From: Orlajensenia leifsoniae
GTDB lineage: Bacteria > Actinomycetota > Actinomycetes > Actinomycetales > Microbacteriaceae
Assembly: GCF_004570845.1 (NCBI RefSeq)
Contig: NZ_SPQZ01000006.1
Location: 124,001-188,000, forward strand
Length of the DNA stretch: 64,000 nt
Direction: 5' to 3'
Below the pieces are notes generated by a model. The model saw only the letters and a list, made by a program, of their open reading frames with translations. It was not told where the DNA came from and ran no database searches. Every line of letters starts with the position of its first letter. Positions within the stretch are counted from its first letter, which is position 1. The translations under genes were made by a program, and so were the position numbers. Below are positions 49,210 through 57,653 of this stretch, in pieces.

Positions 49210-52200
49210 TTGTCCCTCGCCCCCGTCCCTCATCGCCCACGAGAGCGAGCACGCGGAAAGCGGCTCGGAAGGCGGCTCGGAAGGCGGAGCGCAGCATCCG
49301 TCACCGCATCCGTCACCGCCGTCCTCGTCGCGGCCGCATCGTTCGCGTTACCCGTGTCGGCTACCAGCGCCACCGCCGCACCGGCCGATGACTATTCGAG
49401 CCTTGTGAATCCCTTCGTGGGAACCGAGAGCGAGGGGAACGCCTACCCGGGCGCGACCCGCCCGTTCGGCATGGTGCAACTGAGCCCCGACAACACGAAC
49501 AGCTACCAGTCCACGTCGTACTCGGCCGACCTCGGGAGCGTGTGGGGCTTCAGCCACCGGCACATCAACAGCGCGGGCTGCCCGGCTGCCGGCGAGGTGC
49601 TCGTGACCCCCGGCATCGCCGAGGTTCCGCGCACTACGCGCAGCCTCATTCCGATCGAGGAGGGCACCGAATCGGCCGAGGCCGGGTACTACGCCGTCAC
49701 CCTCGATGACGGCGTCACCGCTGAGCTCACCGCGACGGAGCGCACCGGCGTGCACCGCTACACGTTCCCGGCCTCGCAGACGTCCGCGGTCTCGTTCAAC
49801 GTCGGTCAGACCCTGCGCGATGCCGGGGCCAGCTCGGTCACCTGGGTCGACGACCACACCCTCGAGGGCTGGGTCGACAACAGCGGATTCTGCGGCGGCA
49901 GCGAAGAGTCGCGCTACTTCTTCAGCGCGCAGTTCGACCGCCCGACGTCGAGCTCCGGCATCTGGTCGGCCGACGGCGCCCACCAGCCAGGTGTGGCGTC
50001 GAACGAGGTGGCCGGCGGCGACAACGGCGCCGTCGCCGTGTTCGACACGACGGATGACGCCGACGTCGAGATCTCGGTCGGAGTCTCCTTCGTCGACGTG
50101 GACGGCGCTCGAGCCAACCGCGTCAGCGAGGTCGGCGAGAACGCTACCCCGTTCGACGAGGTGCGGGCCGCCACGAAGTCAGCCTGGAACGACCAACTCG
50201 GATCGATCGCCATTACGGCATCCGAGCAGACGAAGCGGGTCTTCTACACGCAGCTCTACAAGTCGCTGCTCTCGCCGACGATCGGCAGCGACGTCGACGG
50301 CCGCTACCGCGGCATGGACCTGGCGGTGCACGTCGCCGACGGATGGACCTACCATCAGACCTTCTCCCTCTGGGACACCTACCGCACCCAGGCCACGCTC
50401 CACGGCCTGATCGAGCGTGATCGTGCGAGCGACATCGTGCGCTCGATGTACCAGCACCGCATCGAGGGCGGATGGCTGCCCCGCTGGTCTCTCGGACCGG
50501 TCGAGACGAACATCATGGCCGGGGATCCGGCATCCGCCTGGGTGGCCGAGAACTTCGCCCTCGGCACCGTGCCCGACGACATCTCCGACGAGCTGTGGGA
50601 CGTGCTGGTCGAGAACGCGACGACGGCTCCGCCCGAGGGTGTCGCATCCGTCGGCCGCCAGAGTGCGGACTTCTGGATCAAGAACCGTCACATCCCGTAC
50701 TACTCCGAGAACGAGCCCGGCCTCGGCCAGCAGTTCGAGGAGTACCGTCACGGCGGCTCGTCCTCGCTGGAGTTCTCCATCTCGGATGCCGCCATCGGTG
50801 CTGCCGCCCAGCGCATGGGCAAGACAGAGGAGGCGGCGCCGTTCCTCGAGCGCGGCCGCAACTGGCAGCGACTCTGGAACCCAGATGTCGCCCTCTCCGG
50901 CGGCTTCACCGGAATCGTCAACGCCGTCACCCCCGAGGGTGAGTTCGTGACCACCGGCGAGAACGCGTCGGTGCAGGAGTCGGGCTTCCACGAGGGCACG
51001 GCCTGGCAGTACCAGTGGATGGCCAACCAGGACTTCGCCGGACTGCAGGACGTGATGGGCGGCACCGACCAGATGCTGAGCCGACTCGACTTCTACTTCG
51101 GCATGGACGAACTGAAGAGCAACCCAGGCGTCTCGCCCACGCACTGGGCCCCGGGCGGCAGCACCTACTACACGTCGATCGGCTACAACCCCGGCAACGA
51201 GCCCACCATCATGAACCCGTGGCTCTACAGCTCGGTCGGCCAGCCGGCGAAGGTGAACGACGTGCTCGCCGCGAACCTCAACCGCTTCGGCACCACCCCG
51301 GGCGGCGGAGTCGGCAACGACGACCTCGGTACGCTCGCGTCCTGGTACGTCATGGCGAGCCTCGGCTTCGCTCCCGTCGTGCCCGGCTCCGGCATGTTCG
51401 CGATGAACGCCCCGCGCGTCGAGCAGGCCACCATCACGCTGGACGACGGCAACACGATCGACATCACCGCGCCCGGTGCGAGCGACAGCCAGCCGCGCTA
51501 CATCGAGTCGGTGTCGGTCGACGGCGTCGACACCCCGCGCACCTGGTTCGACCTCGACGACATCAAGGCGGGCGGGTCGCTCGACTTCACTCTCGCCTCA
51601 TCTTCGGATGGCCTGGCCTGGGGCACGGAGAAGGCGAACCGGCTGCCGAGCGTCGCGGCTCCCCAGCGGGTGACTCCGCAGATCACCCCGGCGACGGGCG
51701 GCGAGCTCACCGCCGGCACGGCGAAGGTGCTCGACGTCGCCACGGTGGCGTTCGGCGACACCGCGGCATCCGAGGTGCCGATCACGGCGACAGCGTCGTT
51801 CGGAGGCGACTTGCACGGGCTGCAGGTGCGCGAACAGGACGGCGCCTGGGTGCTCTCGCTCGAGGCGAAGAGCGACTCCGTCGGAACGCAGACCGCGGCC
51901 ATCACGGTCACCTCCGCTGCTGACGTTCCGCGCTTCGCCCCGACTCCGTTCGAGCCCGCGACCGCGGAGGCGTCAATCGCCGTGGTCGCGGGGTCGACGC
52001 CGCCGGTGACGGATCCGGAGCCGCCGACGGAGCCCTCGGGTGACGGCGACGGTAATGGTGGCGACGGCGCGGGCAACGGCGGCGACGGCAGCGATACCGC
52101 TGCCGGTCCGAACGGTGACCTCGCGAGCACGGGATTCGAGATCGTCCCCGGGCTCCTGGCGGCACTCGCGGCGCTGCTCGCGGGCGCGCTGCTGATGGTG

Positions 52201-52248
52201 GTTCGTCGCCGTCAGGTGCGCGCTGGCACGCGTCGTACCGAATCGTGA
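49210..52248 (+). CDS. GH92 family alpha-mannosidase, wall-anchored (LASTG)
   Basis: A 1012-residue protein. I chose TTG 49210 because AAGGAGG lies directly upstream; the frame itself runs further. Signal peptide (RRSAASVTASVTAVLVAAASFALPVSA). GH92 core: VNPFVGTESEGNAYPGATRPFGMVQLSPDN, GFSHRHINSAGCP, SLWDTYRTQATLHGL, WLPRWS and WQYQWMANQD. The gene is typical of Ca2+-dependent exo-alpha-mannosidases, including the acidic cluster GNDDLGTLASWYVMASLGF. Two beta domains and a Pro/Gly-rich linker lead to LASTG (971-975), a hydrophobic helix and a basic tail, so a sortase should anchor it to the wall. It trims mannosides outside the cell. Confidence 0.94.
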   Translation: MSLAPVPHRPRERARGKRLGRRLGRRSAASVTASVTAVLVAAASFALPVSATSATAAPADDYSSLVNPFVGTESEGNAYPGATRPFGMVQLSPDNTNSYQSTSYSADLGSVWGFSHRHINSAGCPAAGEVLVTPGIAEVPRTTRSLIPIEEGTESAEAGYYAVTLDDGVTAELTATERTGVHRYTFPASQTSAVSFNVGQTLRDAGASSVTWVDDHTLEGWVDNSGFCGGSEESRYFFSAQFDRPTSSSGIWSADGAHQPGVASNEVAGGDNGAVAVFDTTDDADVEISVGVSFVDVDGARANRVSEVGENATPFDEVRAATKSAWNDQLGSIAITASEQTKRVFYTQLYKSLLSPTIGSDVDGRYRGMDLAVHVADGWTYHQTFSLWDTYRTQATLHGLIERDRASDIVRSMYQHRIEGGWLPRWSLGPVETNIMAGDPASAWVAENFALGTVPDDISDELWDVLVENATTAPPEGVASVGRQSADFWIKNRHIPYYSENEPGLGQQFEEYRHGGSSSLEFSISDAAIGAAAQRMGKTEEAAPFLERGRNWQRLWNPDVALSGGFTGIVNAVTPEGEFVTTGENASVQESGFHEGTAWQYQWMANQDFAGLQDVMGGTDQMLSRLDFYFGMDELKSNPGVSPTHWAPGGSTYYTSIGYNPGNEPTIMNPWLYSSVGQPAKVNDVLAANLNRFGTTPGGGVGNDDLGTLASWYVMASLGFAPVVPGSGMFAMNAPRVEQATITLDDGNTIDITAPGASDSQPRYIESVSVDGVDTPRTWFDLDDIKAGGSLDFTLASSSDGLAWGTEKANRLPSVAAPQRVTPQITPATGGELTAGTAKVLDVATVAFGDTAASEVPITATASFGGDLHGLQVREQDGAWVLSLEAKSDSVGTQTAAITVTSAADVPRFAPTPFEPATAEASIAVVAGSTPPVTDPEPPTEPSGDGDGNGGDGAGNGGDGSDTAAGPNGDLASTGFEIVPGLLAALAALLAGALLMVVRRRQVRAGTRRTES

Positions 52249-52273
52249 ATCTGACGAGCTACTAGAACGGATG

Positions 52274-52304
52274 CCGCGGCCCGCGCGAACTGCTCGGGCC
52301 GCGG
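52274..52304 (+). terminator. Hairpin terminator downstream of GH92 gene
   Basis: A perfect 10-bp stem CCGCGGCCCG / CGGGCCGCGG (52274-52283, 52295-52304) with an 11-nt loop, 26 bp after the stop. Confidence 0.7.
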
Positions 52305-52394
52305 TGTTGCGCTGGCGCGGCGCCGGCGCCGCGAGCGTGCGCACGGGTCAGATTGACGGCATCCGTCACCCCGACCGACCAAAGTGTGGGCGCG

Positions 52395-52772
52395 CTACCC
52401 GACGTACGCCGTCATCCGGATCGACACCAGCACCCCCGGAATCACCGCGCCGAGCTTCGCGGCGTACCGCGTGGGCGGCTCGATCGGGAACCAGCGCGCG
52501 TACTCCTCGTTCATCCCCGCGAAGTCGTCGGGGTCGGCGAGCAGCACGCCCACCTCCACGACGTCGTCAAGGGTCGCGTTCGCGGCCTTCAGCACCTCTT
52601 CGCAATTGGTCAGCGCCTGCCTGACCTGCTCGCCGATCGTGGGCCCGGCGAGCTTCCCGGTCGCGACGTCGATTCCGGCCGTGCCAGAGACGTAGACGAA
52701 CGGGCCGGCCTTGACGCCCTGACTGAACATCGGCGAGCTCGGGGCTTGGGTGGTGGCGAGAACCTGGCGCAT
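52395..52772 (-). CDS. RidA family enamine/imine deaminase-like protein
   Basis: A 125-residue protein starting at ATG 52772. It has the RidA features SSPMFSQGVKAGPFVYVSGTAG, GEQVRQALTNCEEVLKAANATLDDVV and YAAKLGAVIPGVLVSIRMTAY. The conserved Arg of the active site is present in the IPGVLVSIRMTA stretch, though the surrounding residues differ from canonical RidA (typically P..AR.. AV.LP..A.VEI). The family hydrolyses reactive enamines formed by pyridoxal enzymes. This member is probably of a diverged subgroup. Confidence 0.9.
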   Translation of the reverse strand: MRQVLATTQAPSSPMFSQGVKAGPFVYVSGTAGIDVATGKLAGPTIGEQVRQALTNCEEVLKAANATLDDVVEVGVLLADPDDFAGMNEEYARWFPIEPPTRYAAKLGAVIPGVLVSIRMTAYVG

Positions 52773-52971
52773 AGCCACGAGGATGGCCCTCTTCGACCGA
52801 CGTGTCCAGAGTGGGCGCTTCACTGCGCAGTCGATGCCGAGCTGGCGAGTTCGACAACGGATGCCGCCCTCGAACCACGACACAGCTCCGGATGCAACCC
52901 CGCGACGAGACCAAAGGGCCGCGCGCAGACTGGAGCTGTCGCCATGTCGGCGACAGATGAAGGAGGGCACC

Positions 52972-53250
52972 ATGGCGGATCAGGGTGGACTCGGCGACGA
53001 GACCAAGGACTATTCAGACGCGGACAAGAGCGCATCGCCGAACGCGGCGGGATTCGCCATGCCGGGTGCTGCCAGTGAGGCTGTCGGCGTCGCGGGCGAC
53101 GACGGGGGCGACGGTGCGGGCGAATACACGGCTGATGAGTCGACCGCCGACGTCGACAACCGGAGGGCCGGAACGGATGACTCGACCGACGCGGCCGATG
53201 ACCAGATCGGCGCCGCAGACAGCGCGGTGAACGGATCGGTCGGGCTGTAG
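52972..53250 (+). CDS. Small acidic hypothetical protein
   Basis: A 92-residue protein starting at ATG 52972 behind GAAGGAGGG. It is strongly acidic and disordered, rich in Asp, Ala, Gly, Ser and Thr (DDGGDGAGEYTADESTADVD, DDSTDAADDQIGAADSA). I see no domain, signal peptide or membrane helix. The good ribosome-binding site and host-like codon use support a real gene. It lies 83 bp upstream of the ChaB gene in the same direction. I do not recognise it. Confidence 0.7.
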   Translation: MADQGGLGDETKDYSDADKSASPNAAGFAMPGAASEAVGVAGDDGGDGAGEYTADESTADVDNRRAGTDDSTDAADDQIGAADSAVNGSVGL

Positions 53251-53332
53251 AACGAGGAGGGTGGCCGGTGGCCGGCGGACCGCATCCGTCGTCACCGGCG
53301 TACCGTGAGAACGAGGAACGCGAGGAGGAACG

Positions 53333-53734
53333 ATGCCCGCACGCGAGGAGTTGCCGTCGACGATCGCCCGGTCGCCGAAGCACGCGCAGGAGATCTGGCT
53401 CGAGACCCACGATGCCGCGGTGAAGAGTTACGGCGAGGGCGAGCGTGCGCATCGCACGGCGTTCGCGGCGCTCAAGCACCAGTACGAGAAGGTCGGGGAT
53501 CACTGGGAGGCGAAGGCCGAGTGGGGTCCGAGTGACGAGGGCGCGGCTCAGCCCGGCCCATCCGGCGACACCGCGGGCGGGGTGGATGCGAACGCCTCGA
53601 AGCGCCACCTCTACGACATCGCGAAGCGCCTTGACGTGCCTGGCCGCTCCACCATGACGAAGGACGAGCTGGTCGAGGAGATCCAGCGAGCCAACGACCG
53701 CGAGACCCGCCGGAGTCGTGAGCGCGAGGGCTGA
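53333..53734 (+). CDS. ChaB-like protein with C-terminal Rho-N domain
   Basis: A 133-residue protein starting at ATG 53333. The ChaB domain fills residues 4-63 (ELPSTIARSPKHAQEIWLETHDAAVKSYGEGERAHRTAF, AALKHQYEKVGDHWEAK). A linker leads to a Rho-termination-factor-N/SAP-like helical unit (SKRHLYDIAKRLDVPGRSTMTKDELVEEIQRA). ChaB was named as a cation transport regulator in E. coli, but this role is not well supported, and the Rho-N part points to nucleic acid binding. This two-domain form is common in actinobacteria. Confidence 0.92.
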   Translation: MPAREELPSTIARSPKHAQEIWLETHDAAVKSYGEGERAHRTAFAALKHQYEKVGDHWEAKAEWGPSDEGAAQPGPSGDTAGGVDANASKRHLYDIAKRLDVPGRSTMTKDELVEEIQRANDRETRRSREREG

Positions 53735-53871
53735 GGGGGCGGCTTCGAGCGAGCACCCCCTCACCCGAATAGAGCACCCGCATCGGCGCCCAGGCTGGGC
53801 GGCGTCGCCCCAGTTCTGGGAGAAGATTGGCCGCGCCAAGACCCCGTAAGGTGTCGAGCTGAGGGGGACGC

Positions 53872-54579
53872 ATGTCGACACCGGGCGAGAAGCTCAAGGC
53901 ACGCTTCGCGCGCCGGTTCGATGCCACGTCGATCGACGGCGACCTGCTCGTTCACGTCGCCGAACAACTGAGCTTCATCGACACCTCCTGCGCTGCCTAC
54001 GACCTGGGAAATCGGGCCGAGGCCAAGCGACTGGCCACGACGGTGCGTGTACTCGCGCACGATTCCGAGGTGGCGACGAGCCTGCTGTCTCGCATGTCGA
54101 TGCGCGATGAAATGCCGTGGGCTGACGGCTCGATTCCCGGTCAGATCGCCCCGATCAGGGAGCGGCAGTCAGCGGGGCATCGACAGGCGGCATCCGTTCT
54201 CACGATCGCGCACGCCTCGCTCGGACTCAACGAGGACATGAAGCTCATCGGCTGGGCGCCGGCGTTCGAGGAGTTTCCTGTCGGTCAGCACCATGTGCCG
54301 TTCAAGTACTGGTGGGAGTCGTCTCGCATGTGGGACGTTCACGGCACGGAGGTGTCTAGGCGACTCATCGTGCATTGGCTCGCGAACAAGGATGGGGGTG
54401 CCCACGTCGACGTGCTCCCCGCCGAGTACGAGGCGATCGCTCGCCTGGGCAGCATGGGCCTGCCGTGGAGTGACGCCGCAGGCGGATTGAAGCGAGAGCA
54501 CTCGCCGATCCGCGCTGCGATGCGGCAGATCGCTGAGGAGGTGCGGGTGTCGGTGAGGGAAGCTCTTGCACTGACCTGA
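53872..54579 (+). CDS. Conserved hypothetical protein of unknown function
   Basis: A 235-residue protein starting at ATG 53872. The N-terminal 70 residues (LSFIDTSCAAYDLGNRAEAKRLATTVRVLAHDSEVATSLL) look like a family of unknown proteins in which a His-Asp pair is conserved; I cannot name it. The rest has VPFKYWWESSRMWDVHGTEVSRRLIVHWLANKDGGAHVD and no recognisable enzyme motif. No signal peptide or membrane helix. The gene begins a stretch with lower GC and may be part of an acquired region. Its terminus is convergent with the broken gene at 54607. Confidence 0.8.
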   Translation: MSTPGEKLKARFARRFDATSIDGDLLVHVAEQLSFIDTSCAAYDLGNRAEAKRLATTVRVLAHDSEVATSLLSRMSMRDEMPWADGSIPGQIAPIRERQSAGHRQAASVLTIAHASLGLNEDMKLIGWAPAFEEFPVGQHHVPFKYWWESSRMWDVHGTEVSRRLIVHWLANKDGGAHVDVLPAEYEAIARLGSMGLPWSDAAGGLKREHSPIRAAMRQIAEEVRVSVREALALT

Positions 54580-54606
54580 GCGCGTCGATTCCCATTGCCT
54601 TTGGCG

Positions 54607-55234
54607 TCAGGGCTGGAAGGCGAACCTGACGACAATTGCCGGATCGATCCCACCGATGATGCTGCCGTAGAAGAACTTTGCTTGATCCCTCAAGGTGTCG
54701 GAGTTCTTGTCGACGTATTCGCGCTCCGTGTCGTCGTTGAGAATCCGACTGGCCATCTCGAGTTTGTCGATCTCGGGTGTCATCCAACTCAGAACACCGT
54801 TGCTCTCAGTCGCCAACTCGAATCGCTCGTTCTCATGACCGATGAACACGAACTCAGGGACCGTGATCAGAAACTCATCGTCGCCGGTCTGTTCGATCGT
54901 CACATCCTGACCGTCGATGCCCAACTTCGCATCAAATGAGTACTCGACGTATGAGACTCTCTCTGTCCCCGGGACCGGGATGTCCCACCAAGCGAAGCTC
55001 GTCTTGTCTTCCCTCGATTCGAGACCATGGATACCGAGGCTCAGAAGTACGATCTGCTGCTGACGCGTGATCGATTCGATCACCTGAGTATTGCGTGTCT
55101 CGGACGATGTGCTGAACGGATCCGCGAGGAAGGGGTTCAGCGGCCCGATGGCCAACGCTGCTCCGCCCGCCGAGCAAGCCAACTACTAGCAGCGGCGCCG
55201 CCAACCACAGCCCTACTTTTGTGGGCGTCCTCAT
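54607..55234 (-). pseudogene. DUF4230-like membrane or lipoprotein gene with a +1 frameshift near its start
   Basis: Two overlapping minus-strand frames join into one likely protein. The ATG at 55234 gives a signal-like MRTPTKVGLWLAAPLLVV, which runs into non-conserved sequence. A second frame, open only from TTG 55182 (preceded by a TAG), gives 191 residues: SITRQQQIVLLSLGIHGLES, SYVEYSFDAKLGIDG, FLITVPEFVFIG and SIIGGIDPAIVVRFAFQ, resembling DUF4230. Skipping one base near 55183-55190 would join the signal to the body and create LVLAC, a lipobox-like site. Either a recent frameshift or a sequencing error. If the TTG were the true start, the protein would have no export signal. Confidence 0.6.
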
Positions 55235-55274
55235 CTGGATCGGCCGATGGTCGCTCGCGCCGGACCCACGGATT

Positions 55275-56444
55275 TCAGGTTCTCGCCAATCGTTGCTCGG
55301 TCATCTTCTTGATGACACTGATGAGAGTGGGACTGTAATCGCTCCAAGCGCTACTGACCTGGGTCGGATCGATCTTGCCCAAATGGATCTGTTCACACAG
55401 CCGCAGCCAAGCTTCTCCGGTGGCCGCGGTGAGAGCAAAAGCCACGGCCGCGTTCACGACGTTGCCGGCGCCAGGAATCAGCTTGATGAAGCTGCGCGCC
55501 AGTGCCTTTCCGGCAATCTGGGCTCCCAACTGAGCTAGGACAGACGTCGAGAGCATTGTCTTGAGTTCGAGGTCGTAGATCGCGGCGATTCGCCCCATCA
55601 TCGTCATCTGAATCGGCGCCAGAGCCGCCGCATCTGCGAGGGGGATCGGGACTGCAGCGGTGGTGGCGGCTGCAGTCGCTGCAGCAGCAATGACCGGTCG
55701 CGCCAAGTCGCGCTTCCAAGGAAGATTGAGTCGCTGAGCGATGCGAAACGCGTCCTTCTCGTCTTCTGGAGAAAGAGCAAGAGTTTCCGCCACGAGCTCA
55801 CCGAGTCCGTGACCCTGACCCTTTCCATGTTTTCCGTGCGCCGAGGTGAGAATCACGCGCTGGACGGGTATATCGATGGGGCTACCGTTCGCGTCTATGG
55901 GGTCCAGGAGCCAATCGCGGAACTCCTCTACGCCCTTCGTCGCTTTGTGGGTTCCAGTGATCGGATTCTTGGTCCATGCGACTTTGGTGAGAACGAGGAT
56001 GACGGGAAGTCCTGATGCATGGAGTTCACGAATCATCTCGATGTCGGGCTTCGTGAGCCGGTCTGCATTTGAGGTGACGCAGTACCAGACGACGGCGATC
56101 TGCTGCTCAGTAGGCCCATTCGAGATGGTCCTCAGGTGTGCTCGGAGGGTGTCAGCCGGAGACTTGCTTGAACCGATCTCGAATCCTTCGAAGTCCCAGA
56201 TCCCAAGAGACTCATCGTGGTAGTAGTTGACGCCTTCCGTGACAGGAAGGCCCTTTCCAACCTTGGCTCGGTCCCTTCCGAAGACCGCGTTGACGAGCGA
56301 GGATTTCCCCACGCCAGTTCCTCCGACGATCGCAAGGTTGAATCGGCCGTACCGACTTTTGGCCTTCTCGTTCGCCTGGATGAAAGGCTGATCATCGATG
56401 TCGGCGCGGCTGTCATCGGCGCGCTCGGCGGGCTCTGCTTCCAT
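55275..56444 (-). CDS. Era/dynamin-like GTPase with C-terminal DUF697-like domain
   Basis: A 389-residue protein starting at ATG 56444. The P-loop is GGTGVGKSS (41-49). G3 is WDFEGFE (variant of DxxG) and G4 LVLTKVAW (TKxx, with Val replacing the usual Asp). The hydrophobic C-terminal third (PVIAAAATAAATTAAVPIPLADAAALAPIQMTMM..., ALARSFIKLIPGAGNVVNAAVAFALTAATG) matches DUF697, a membrane-associated region of YcjF-like proteins. Membrane-associated GTPases of this form are often near toxin, defence or stress genes. The AT-richer sequence than the rest of the window suggests acquisition. Confidence 0.88.
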   Translation of the reverse strand: MEAEPAERADDSRADIDDQPFIQANEKAKSRYGRFNLAIVGGTGVGKSSLVNAVFGRDRAKVGKGLPVTEGVNYYHDESLGIWDFEGFEIGSSKSPADTLRAHLRTISNGPTEQQIAVVWYCVTSNADRLTKPDIEMIRELHASGLPVILVLTKVAWTKNPITGTHKATKGVEEFRDWLLDPIDANGSPIDIPVQRVILTSAHGKHGKGQGHGLGELVAETLALSPEDEKDAFRIAQRLNLPWKRDLARPVIAAAATAAATTAAVPIPLADAAALAPIQMTMMGRIAAIYDLELKTMLSTSVLAQLGAQIAGKALARSFIKLIPGAGNVVNAAVAFALTAATGEAWLRLCEQIHLGKIDPTQVSSAWSDYSPTLISVIKKMTEQRLART

Positions 56445-56661
56445 GCTGCGGTTGAATTCCTCTGGCCGGATTAGAGCAGGGCGGACGACGTGCTCGCGGA
56501 CAAGCTATCTCAAGGGGCCGCGTCCATGGTGCGACTGTACGATCCAACACGCCGAACACGAGCTCACCATGGGACAGCGTCCCTCTCGCTCGGAACAGAC
56601 GCCACGTGCCCGTACCGGATATCCTCCGGGATAGATATGGAACCCAAGGGAGGGGGAAACG

Positions 56662-57534
56662 GTGGCGCCTAGCCCGCCCCATGGAGGTAACGGTCTCGAC
56701 TATCTCGGCTCCGACGCGGTCTGGACGCCGTGGGATCCTAAGCCTGCAGTCCCCGGCGTGGCGGGCGTTTCCTCGCCAGAATCGTCGGTGGCCACACTTG
56801 CGGAATTCAATTCCGGGCTGCTGATTTGGCTATCCGAAACCATCGCGCCCACGATCGGCTCCGGTTCCAACTCTCAACAGATGAGAGTCTTGATAGGGCG
56901 GACGGTGTGTTGGCTCCGCCCCGACACGACTCGTGGTGGCGTCACTGCCTACTTGGCAGGCCTCATCGCCGGGGAAACGACGTACTCCGTGGTTCCGAGT
57001 TCGAAGGGGGTGGTTCATCGGATCGCGATCGGCGACACGAATATACGCATCCCTGGTTTCTACCTCTACACCCTCGAATCTTTTGACATCCCGACGACCA
57101 TCGACCCCGATGCATCTGCCTTTGACCTCTGGTCCGTCTGCCGGCTGATCCTTGAGGCGGTCGCCCTCTTGCACTCTCGTGGCCATCAGCGGCTACGCAT
57201 CCTTCCGAACATCTCCGGATCCGGGATGCAATGGCGCGCGACGATCGGGAGCGTTGACGCCCTCCGGGATTGGCCGGGAACCTTTGATCCCGGCTCATGC
57301 TTCGTCTACACGACCGGCGATGGGTTCACCGTCGCTGGACTTCCTGTAGATGCTCAGACGGACGCTGAATCCATGGCCGACCGAATCCTCGATGCGTGTC
57401 GGGATCCAGGGCTCGGCCAGGACTGGGAATACGCAGGTTGGTACGTCGAGATGCTCGGCACCGTGCGTCGAAATCAGACTCTGCCGAACTTCGAAGACCC
57501 CGGCTGGCCGTTCATGCCCGGCGATGAGACGTAG
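56662..57534 (+). CDS. Hypothetical protein divergent from the GTPase gene
   Basis: A 290-residue protein starting at GTG 56662 behind a GGGAGGGGGAAAC purine run. No signal peptide, membrane segment or known catalytic motif is visible. It contains VLIGRTVCWLRPDTTRGGVTAYL, FDLWSVCRLILEAVALLHSRG and an acidic C-terminus LPNFEDPGWPFMPGDET. It shares a divergent 217-bp promoter region with the GTPase gene. GC is lower than in the left part of the window. I do not recognise the family; an island protein working with the GTPase is possible. Confidence 0.75.
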   Translation: MAPSPPHGGNGLDYLGSDAVWTPWDPKPAVPGVAGVSSPESSVATLAEFNSGLLIWLSETIAPTIGSGSNSQQMRVLIGRTVCWLRPDTTRGGVTAYLAGLIAGETTYSVVPSSKGVVHRIAIGDTNIRIPGFYLYTLESFDIPTTIDPDASAFDLWSVCRLILEAVALLHSRGHQRLRILPNISGSGMQWRATIGSVDALRDWPGTFDPGSCFVYTTGDGFTVAGLPVDAQTDAESMADRILDACRDPGLGQDWEYAGWYVEMLGTVRRNQTLPNFEDPGWPFMPGDET

Positions 57535-57653
57535 GGCGATTCCAAAGAGCGTCGCTAACCGAGGCTTGATGTCTTCCATCAGTCGAGAATGCGCAACGCT
57601 GCTCGGGAGGAGAGGTCGCGATCCAGCGCATCCCCTCCTCCCTCGACCTCATG

